DNA of 64,000 nt from Mucidula mucida. Taxonomy: Eukaryota > Basidiomycota > Agaricomycetes > Agaricales > Physalacriaceae. The notes under the pieces were generated by a model. That model was not told the DNA's origin and did no database searches. It saw nothing but the letters and a program-made list of their open reading frames with translations. The stretch spans positions 62,001 through 126,000 of the forward strand of contig JADNYV010000026.1 in assembly GCA_015501055.1 (NCBI GenBank), written 5' to 3'. Every line of letters begins with the position of its first letter. Position 1 is the first letter of the stretch. Positions 56,630-64,000 of the stretch are shown piece by piece. A program made the translations under genes and the position numbers.

Positions 56630-58111
56630 CACGAAGATGTCGTCCCTGGCACGACCGAGTGCAACCTTTTCAGGCGCATGTGATTCTGAGAAGATTATGC
56701 GCGACCTTGGCTCTTGGAACGCGGGTATACGCTATATAAACACCCTGTGTTAGATGAGGAGGTGACAGAATCTGCCCACACGCTTCCTCTATTACCTGTC
56801 ACAACGCAATTTGGTGGCGAATTTCCTTATGCCTTTCACGACGATGGGCAAGGCATCGAGAAACCTTATGTGAACATGACTGTTGTAAGTACACTACTAT
56901 CGAATTACTTGTATTTAATCTTACGACTTTAGGGCCGCGTCGTTTTCGCCCAAGATGAAGAACATCGCCATATCGCGATAGTGAAGAATCACAGATTTTG
57001 CTCTTTCTTTTGAAGGCTCAAAATGAACGACCGGACCGTTGTATTCCTGGTATCCTGCCACTCTTGGACATGCTCTCCTTTGGAGGCCACTGTTTAGCTG
57101 TAATGCCTAGGTGAATACCGTGTGCCGCTTGCCTATACGGGAATTGAACTGTTTGTCAGATGGGGAGAAGACATTTGGTTGCCTTGGGTTGGTAGCATTC
57201 GGGGAGGTTCTCGTTATGGTGCATTCATTATTAGCAGCACTGGCATTCTTACATAGCGCGCGTATTGTTCATCGGGTATGAAAGATTATTGACCGTTGAC
57301 CGTTGTTGATTTTTCTTCTTCATTCAGGACATCGCCCTTCGGAACATTCTCATCAATCATATCCCCCTTGGACCTATACTCAACTCTAGGTAACAATCCG
57401 GCCCCATTTCGACTCGCATTGCGGCGAGACGATCACGCGACATACGGATTATATGACTTCAACCTCTCACTCATGTTCCCGAACAACGCTCCTGTAAACT
57501 CTGCTTCCTATCGTATACCCACCAAAGGAGGGTGGTTCGCCTCGATCAATTGTCCTCTGGAGGTGTTCCAAGGTGAATATGTGTACGATCCCTTTGCCTT
57601 TGACGTAGGGTGGGCATCGAGCTGTGCGATTTATTCCAAGTATGTAGCTTTCGCAAACCCTTGTACATTGCTTTAATCCTCTCCTCCATGCAGCATTTGA
57701 CTCCGATTGTGCCTATGCTTGCGCCTCTTCTTGATGGGATGACCACTTGGGATGTGGGTACAACGTCTGACGGCGGAGCAAGCTCTGGAGCTTTTCGAGA
57801 GCCTGTATCCGAAGTTTGACGAGGGCGCATTGAGGGTACATCCGCAAAACGTCGACCATAGTGGCGCACAACCTGACTACGCGGAATATGATCGCTGGTC
57901 ACAACTACCTCTAGAGTTCATACAGGAATGGTCGCGCTTTAGGACGCCAAAATTTCCCGTCAGGCGGAAGATACTGCGCTGGGTATGCCGATACACGATT
58001 GGTGCTGTTCTTGTTCGGTCTGTTCGAAGGCTTGTCGATAAACGAGCTGCATTTCGGCAGAAGATAAGCAGTCTAATCATCTGGTCAGTATCAGGACGCT
58101 TATCAGCGTAA
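56630..58111 (+). pseudogene. Kinase-like gene of a mushroom-expanded family, damaged
   Basis: Family landmarks appear in order: LHEDVVPGTTECNLF, SEKIMRDLG, YTLYKHPVLDEEV, GRVVFAQDEEHRHIAI, SQILLFLLKAQN, GILPLLDMLSFGGHCLAVMP, FLHSARIVHRDIALRNILIN (HRD and Asn of the catalytic loop), YDFNLSLMFPN (DFN in place of DFG), then DYAEYDRWSQLPLEFIQEWS near the end. They sit in different frames at 56,680, 56,715, 57,000, 57,190 and 57,430, some joined by introns (about 56886-56933, 57110-57160, 57276-57326), others only by one-base changes. The VAIK-like strand is also disturbed. Given the number of breaks, decay is likelier here than in housekeeping genes, though base errors contribute. Confidence 0.6.
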
Positions 58112-58691
58112 GGCGTATTAAGATGTTCGACTAGTCACTTTACCATGGATCTCTTACCGTACGCCGTGCATGATGTTTCGAGAGTCGGCGACGGCGGATA
58201 TACCGGAAATGTAAACTTTCGGAAATTGTGATCTTTGCTGCTCTCCACTGCATTCAGCGACGCCTGATCTGCGTTCATCTGGGCAGTCCTGTTCGCGTGT
58301 TCCATGTACGCTACGCCCTTTGAGGGTTAACACCAATCTCGGAACATGAACTCTCTATCTTACCAGGCTCTATTTCCGTCGCCGTATTCGGAACTTCCAG
58401 GCGGAATTAAGGTGTTATATACATGCGCAAGGATTGATGAAATGTATGTGGATATTTAAACATTCCACTTCTCGCCGCTCAAGGGTCTGTTTCAGTACTT
58501 CTGTTACGTGCATAGTAGAAGGCTCACGGCCCGCGAGAAAACAGTAGCAGACGCGCCCGAGATCCGACAGAGACCATCTGACGCTGTCTATAGGCTCTTT
58601 GATGCCATGGGGTAGAACCCCTGAACCCCGCATCGTATTTAAGAGACAATCGATCCAAGCAATACCCGGAAACTCAACTCTCCCTTGAACT
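58112..58691. promoter_or_regulatory. Upstream region of the arabinitol dehydrogenase gene
   Basis: No gene. Near the 3' end are GGGGTAGAACCCC (about 58609-58621), a CCCCGC (58625-58630; its complement GCGGGG fits the CreA/Mig1 consensus SYGGRG) and a TATA-like GTATTTAAGAG (about 58634-58644), 50-80 bases before the ATG. This fits a sugar-catabolic gene under glucose repression (inference). Confidence 0.4.
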
Positions 58692-60278
58692 ATGGCTTGC
58701 ACACACAATCAGCGTCTTTACGATCCCAAACAGGTCAACACCTCTCCCGATTTTAAAGTACTTGGGCCCAACGACACGCCGTCGTCCAAGGACGCCAATA
58801 TCGCTGCTTTTTACAACGAGAAACGGGAGATCAATTTGGTGGAGAAGCCCAAGCCCAAGCCGGGTCCGGGACAGGTGTTGCTGCATATTCGAGCGACTGG
58901 GATTTGCGGGTGAACCTTATCGGTTTATCCGTCGTCTCGTTTTGCTCACCGCGCGTCGTAGGAGCGATATTCACTTTTGGCGGCATGGCAGGATCGGGAA
59001 TATGATCGTCACGGATGAGGTACAATTCTTCGTGCTGGGTCTCGTTCTCTGTCTCATATGATTACTCGGTAGTGTGGATCTGGACACGAATCAGCTGGCG
59101 AGGTTGTCGAGCTCGGAGAAGGTGTAACGGAGTGGAAAGTCGGCAAGTTACAGTCCGTTTCTCCGAAAAAGCGGAATTATGCTAACGATTTTCGCCTACT
59201 TAGGTGATCGCGTGGCGATCGAGGTTGGTATCCCGTGTTTTCAGCCGTCTTGTGAACAGTGTCGTACTGGGAAGTATAATGGCTGTCCGTATGTTGTTTT
59301 CTTGTCAGCGCCGCCATACCATGGTACGTGATTGCCTGCGATTTCTTTACATCTCTCCTCACATACGTTTAGGAACCTTGACGCGATGGCACGTTCATCC
59401 CGCTCAGTGGTTGCATCGTTTACCCGACCACATGTCCTACGAGGAAGGCGCGTTATGCGAACCACTGACTGTCGCATTATCCGGGCTCGAAGCTTCCGGA
59501 TTACGGCTTGGGGAACCTGCTCTTGTCTGGTACGTACCCGTGAACGCGTATAAATGAAAATCATCATTCATATTGCGTAGTGGCGCCGGCCCGATTGGAC
59601 TGGCCGCTCTGCTGTCCGCTCGTGCAGCCGGGGCTGCGCCTATCGTCATTACCGACCTCTTTCAGAACCGGTTGGACACGGCCAAGGCGCTTGTGCCGAA
59701 TGTGCGGACTGTGCTGGTGGATACTGCGCTGAGCCCGGAGGATCAGGCGGCGAAGATTAAGGAGGCTGTTGGGTTGAAGGTAAAGGTCGCGTTGGAATGT
59801 ACTGGGTTTGAAGGCAGTATTTCGACCGCGGCTTATGTATGTCGAGTTCCCAGTGCTACAACTTCTGACGTTTCTTACCGTCTTGTTTGTAGTGCATCAA
59901 GTTTGGAGGAACTCTGATGGTCATTGGTGTTGGAAAGAGTCCGCAGACGGTGCGTCCTGTTGTATGCTTTCGTACTATCGTTGACGAAGGTCTTCATTGC
60001 AGTACCCTTTCATGCACCTTAGCCTGAACGAGATAACGATGAAGTTTATCAACAGATACGTTGATCAGGTGTGTGCCTCGGTCTCGAGAGAAGTATGCCC
60101 TCATTGACACTTTTCTGTGTAGTATCCGAAAGCCATCCGTCTAATATCGGAAGGAGTCATTGACGTCAAGCCATTGATCACTCACCGCTTCAAGTTGGAA
60201 GATGCGATGGCTGCGTTCCAGGTCGCTGCGGATCCGAAGCAGGGCGCGATTAAAGTGCAAATTCAGGATTTGGATTAA
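58692..60278 (+). CDS. lad1: Zinc alcohol dehydrogenase, L-arabinitol 4-dehydrogenase type
   Basis: NAD-dependent polyol dehydrogenase of L-arabinose catabolism (L-arabinitol to L-xylulose); xylitol and sorbitol dehydrogenases are close relatives. Motifs: [14 protein letters not shown] with SDIHFW (catalytic Cys), [18 protein letters not shown] (catalytic His-Glu), [20 protein letters not shown] (four structural-zinc Cys), [40 protein letters not shown] (Rossmann fold), the [13 protein letters not shown] strand, [13 protein letters not shown] and [10 protein letters not shown]. It ends [11 protein letters not shown]. About six introns; no frame break seen. [10 protein letters not shown] favours arabinitol dehydrogenase over xylitol dehydrogenase, but substrate choice is not certain. 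Confidence 0.87.
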
Positions 60279-60458
60279 GCGGGTAAAGATAGAGAAGTTA
60301 CATAGAATGCTTGGGACTTTGGTCGTTTCGTTGAATTATATCTGTAATCAAGTGAAGCAAAAGTGAAGATTGAGATTGCTGAACGAAGTCCGCCTTCCAT
60401 TTTGGGCAAGTTTCTTGACACTTGACTCACTCGTTCGCGCAAAAACATTGAGCTAGAG

Positions 60459-62203
60459 ATGGCGCGACCGCGTCACTCGCCGCCGTGCACGGTAGTTATC
60501 AAGCTAGGTCCGTCGCCGCGCCTGTCATGCAGGTAAACTGCCCACGAAACGGGGGCTGTCGTAGGCTCATCGTCCATCGTGCATGAAAAGACACACCAGC
60601 CTCTTCTCTCGACGCTGTCCTCCGTGGTGGAGACCGTCGTTCAACTTCGGGCTCAAGGGCACAAGGTCGTCCTCGTGAGCTCTGGCGCCATCGCGGTTGG
60701 CTTGCAGCGCATGAACTTGCCTAGTCGGCCGAAGAGTTTGTCGGGAAGCAGGTATGGGCGTGTTTACTCACAATCGCGGTCTGGTCTGAGTAGTCGGGTG
60801 CAGGCGCTAGCAGCTATTGGACAGGGAAGGCTTATAGGTTATGGGACGATTGTTTCGACATTTGGGACAACCGATTGCGCAGGTTTGTTGACTCGGGAGA
60901 TATTGCCGATGTATGTCCATTATGTCTGTTATTCCGTGAAAGTGCTTAGTATATGACAGCGTACTAGGTATCTCAACGCGGTGAACACCTTCAAGGAGCT
61001 ACTCTCAATGGGTGTTGTGCCGATTGTCAATGAAAATGACACGGTCTCCGTTAGCGTAAGTACTTACTATCGCGTACTCTAGAAGGCTCTAATCCACCCT
61101 TAGGAAATAAAATTTGGTGACAACGATACGCTGTCTGCCATCACGTCCTCCATGATTCACGCTGATTACCTGTTCCTTCTAACGGATGTCGATGGTCTAT
61201 ATACCTCAAATCCTCGCAAAGATCCAAATGCGAAACATATCGATGTTGTGACTTCGATATCTGCGATTCGAGAACAAGGTATGTTGAGCTTTCGTATCAT
61301 ACTGGTGGCTAAGAAAGTGCAGTTAGCACAACGACTCTCGGATCTAGCCTAGGTACAGGCGGAATGGAAACCAAAATAATCGCAGCGGAAATCGCCACAG
61401 GCGCTGGTGTTACCACGATAGTAACTTCTAGCAAATGCCCGCAAGACATCTTTGGCATCATTGAGTACCACAATTCACAACGAGCATCATCTAATCCGGG
61501 AACGCCTGCTGAACCAGGAGGACCTATTCTTATGCCTTCACACCATTATCACGAACGGGGTCTCCAGTCCACGTCCACAGCACACCGTCTTCGTTCCATC
61601 GTCGATACCCATGCGAGATCTCAAATCGTGGACCAGTCATACCCTGTTTCCCTCCGGGAGTGTTATCATCGATTCTGGTGCTCATCATGTTTATCCCGAA
61701 GAGAATCAGGCGGGCGGCTACTCGCGGCTGGTGTATTGGGGGTTCTTGGCGCGTTTGCTTCTGGACAGGCTGTACGTATCGTGATCCTGAAGAGTAGCGA
61801 GAACCATGAAGAGCCTGCTGGGATGCAGTCGTTGGGCTCGACGAGACCGGGAACCCCTAGTATACTCGCTGCGTCTTCCATTTCGTCTTCCGTGGCGTCG
61901 CTAGAACCACTGTCACGATCGGATTCGTCGACAGATGTTGCCGGAAAGTCACTGCCTTCTCTGCCCGAAGGCGAGCTAGTTTCTGGGAACATCTACGACG
62001 AGTCTGATGTGACGGAAGTTGGCCGGGGTTTGGCCAATTATAATTCTGCGCAGATCATGAAAATCAAGGGTCTGAATAGGTACGTGTTGGTCTATGCGGT
62101 GTCCAATTATTCATGATTTTGTAGTTCGTACATACCACAGTTGTTGGGCTATGCGGATTCAGAGTATGTTGTAGAGAATATTACCATTCGAGTACCTCCG
62201 TGA
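60459..62203 (+). CDS. PRO1: Glutamate 5-kinase (PRO1, with PUA domain)
   Basis: First step of proline synthesis. [17 protein letters not shown], then the amino-acid kinase domain ([33 protein letters not shown]), [40 protein letters not shown] with [14 protein letters not shown], and [19 protein letters not shown]. The C-terminal PUA part has [20 protein letters not shown] and [20 protein letters not shown]. In 60,838-60,905 the expected LWDxxFD...QPIAQxLLTRxDIAD is readable only by adding one base at four places, nearly all at short runs. A fifth lies at 61689-61692 (GTTTATCC). An enzyme needed for proline prototrophy is unlikely to be so broken; homopolymer contraction in the assembly is the better reading. 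Confidence 0.85.
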
Positions 62204-62411
62204 TAGGCGCGGGCGTACGGCATCTGTACAGAACGTTTGTGGAGGGAGCCAATGGGATTGTTGGCATCAGTGGCTGTATTAATATTTGCGCGATAATTTT
62301 CAATTTTCAGATCGGAGCTGTAGTTGCAAGTGCTTCTTGTCTGACCACCACCACCACTACCAAGTATTCCCTTTATGCCCTAGCGATCGCTGGTGCCGTC
62401 TTTCCTTCAAT

Positions 62412-63665
62412 ATGTACCACAACAACTCTATCCGGATCTTGACTGGTGTGTATGGGCGTCTGTCGGTGTCTGCCTGCTAACGGGAATCCCAGGGAATAGT
62501 CATCCCGAGCTCGCCCAAGCCGTGGTCGAGCGGTGAGCTACTGCTTCACCTTGCTGGGTGCCCTGGATTGGTGATTCATCGATAATGCTAGGCTCAATGT
62601 CCCGCTCGTTCCGTGCACCGTCAAAAAATTCTCCAACGGCGAGATCAACGTCAAATTTCCGAGTCGGTGCGCGACGAGGACGTTTTCATCATCCAGTCCG
62701 GCTGCAGCGACGTCAACGACAACCTCATGGAGCTTCTCATTCTCATCTCCGCGTGCAAGACCGCTTCTGCGCGCCGGATCACCGCGGTCATTCCCTGCTT
62801 TCCCTATGCTCGCATGGACAAGAAGGACAAGAGCCGTGCGCCCATCACCGCGAAGCTAGTCGCCAACATGCTCGTCGTTGCCGGGTGCGACCATGTCATA
62901 ACGATGGACCTCCACGCCAGCCAGATCCAGGGGTTCTTTGACATTCCTGTCGACAACCTCTGGTCGGAGCCGCTCATGCTCACGTATATCAAGCGCCAGA
63001 TCGATGGCTGGCAGAATGGCATCATCGTCAGCCCGGATGCGGGAGGTGCGAAGAGGTGCGCGGGCCGCTTTGTCCGGTACACAGCTCATCCTTGACTTTT
63101 TGACAGGGTGACGGCAATCGCGGATAAACTTGGTGTCGAGTTTGCTTTGATTCATCGGAAACGGGACGGAAAGACGGAGGATGCTCCGGAGCGTATGGAG
63201 ATTCTGGTTGGTGATGTCAAGGACAAGGTACCACTCTCCCACTTTTCCCACTTACAATGCTAATCTTTCCTTTAGGTTGCGATACTCGTCGACGATATGA
63301 TAGACACGGGCGTCACCCTCACACTTGCAGCGAAAACCTTGAAGGACAAGGGCGCAAAGTCTGTCCATGCTCTCATCTCGCACGGTATGTACCTTGGCCG
63401 ATACCCAATTACCTTGCATATTCATTTCCCTCTCGCAGGCCTGTTATCGGAGCTCAATCTTGCTGCGATAGATCAGCTCCCGATAGAACAGCTCGTCGTC
63501 ACGAACACGATTCCGCAGACCTTGCACAAACAGCAGTGTTCAAAGCTGGTCACGATCGATGTGAGCGCGACGATAGCCGAGAGTATCAGGCGGACGCACA
63601 ACGGAGAGAGTATCAGTCTGCTGTTTGGAGAGTGGGCCGAGACGGGGACCATTGCGGTATTGTGA
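62412..63665 (+). CDS. PRS: Ribose-phosphate pyrophosphokinase (PRPP synthetase)
   Basis: Makes PRPP from ribose 5-phosphate and ATP for nucleotide, histidine and tryptophan synthesis. Exons: [25 protein letters not shown], then [20 protein letters not shown] with [16 protein letters not shown]. Signatures: [40 protein letters not shown] (the PRPP-synthase signature), [29 protein letters not shown] and [20 protein letters not shown] (PRPP-binding loop). It ends [11 protein letters not shown]. Five introns; frame intact. Follows PRO1 in the same direction by about 210 bases. Which of the fungal PRS paralogues it is cannot be told. Confidence 0.93.
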
Positions 63666-63929
63666 TAGTACATGAAGAAGCCTATTCCCCGCTGTACATC
63701 TACCAATTGTACACATGTTCAAACATAACAGGTAAAAGTACAATATAGCGTTTAAACTTGCTAGCTTGAAGGGAGTGTAGGCGACCATGCTAGTGAGGTT
63801 CACGAAGCATCTTGGCATTTGCACTGTCTTTCTCCAGACCATCACCATTTCTCCTTCCTTGCATTGCATAGTCGGCGCTACTTCTTTCTGTAAGCGCACC
63901 ATTTTCACCTGTTTGTATCTAACGACATT
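63666..63929. other. Intergenic / upstream part of the second kinase-like copy
   Basis: A plus-strand frame from 63787 runs into the kinase-like fragment. It may include its upstream exon, but nothing is recognisable before 63930. Confidence 0.35.
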
Positions 63930-64000
63930 TCAAGGACGCGTCGTTTTCGCACAAGATCAAGAACATCGCCATGTCGCGTTGAAACCTATTTGACGCGATA
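63930..64000 (+). pseudogene. Start of a second kinase-like gene, cut by the window edge
   Basis: GRVVFAQDQEHRHVALK repeats, with two or three changes, the GRVVFAQDEEHRHIAI segment at 56,935-56,985. A stop codon (TGA near 63991) follows after KPI, so this copy is either spliced just before it or broken. Only the ATP-binding strand is inside the window, so integrity cannot be judged. Confidence 0.5.

Noticed and set aside
1..64000. tRNA and rRNA genes, CRISPR arrays, intact transposons
   Set aside because: No convincing tRNA B-box with a matching clover leaf, no rRNA-like sequence, no regular spacer-repeat array, and no reverse transcriptase or transposase motif was found by eye. A tRNAscan or HMM search could still find a missed tRNA.

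Overview
The window is nuclear DNA of a filamentous basidiomycete, most likely a mushroom-forming Agaricomycete. Genes are dense, lie on both strands, and are broken by many short introns (mostly about 45-65 bases, GT...AG). Characteristic families are long single-exon F-box proteins, a secreted protein with a CPL1-like cysteine domain, and a mushroom-type kinase-like family. There is no bacterial, viral or intact transposon coding sequence. Coding joins given here were read by eye from splice signals and family conservation, so exon edges are estimates.

Layout. 0.3-9 kb: a 3'-5' exonuclease, a berberine-bridge-type flavin oxidase, an F-box protein and a secreted repeat protein with a CPL1-like domain. 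9-11 kb: a divergent housekeeping pair, NDUFAF3 and NOP15. 11-13.4 kb: no convincing protein gene, but two related, head-to-head, repeat-rich transcription units, the least explained structure in the window. 13.7-19.1 kb: a multi-pass membrane protein, an ankyrin protein, a small hydrophilic protein and phospholipase C. 19.5-25.6 kb: an FAD monooxygenase beside a beta-propeller lactonase/muconate-cyclase-like gene (possible aromatic catabolism pair), an EVE-domain THYN1 homologue and an RTA1-like transporter. 26-32.3 kb: an F-box protein, complex I subunit NDUFA8, two small proteins and lipoate-protein ligase. 32.4-36.2 kb: a tandem pair of 2-oxoglutarate/Fe(II) oxygenases, one intact and one decayed. 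36.6-50 kb: complex I NDUFA1, a Ser/Pro-rich protein, a REEP/TB2 protein with a long tail, K+/H+ antiporter KHA1, splicing factor BUD31, an F-box protein and INO80 subunit IES2. 50-55.8 kb: SEC18/NSF, a STIMATE-type membrane protein and phosphatase inhibitor-2 GLC8. 56.6-64 kb: a damaged kinase-like gene, L-arabinitol dehydrogenase, glutamate 5-kinase PRO1, PRPP synthetase and the start of a second kinase-like copy.

A warning on sequence quality. Several genes that should be intact (SEC18, PRO1, lipoate ligase, RTA1, the monooxygenase, the lactonase) have a coding frame that slips by one base, mostly at short homopolymer runs and mostly by loss of a base. Because essential genes are affected, residual assembly indels are more likely than pseudogenisation. 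By contrast, the oxygenase copy at 32.4-34.1 kb carries nonsense substitutions as well as indels and is a credible true pseudogene.
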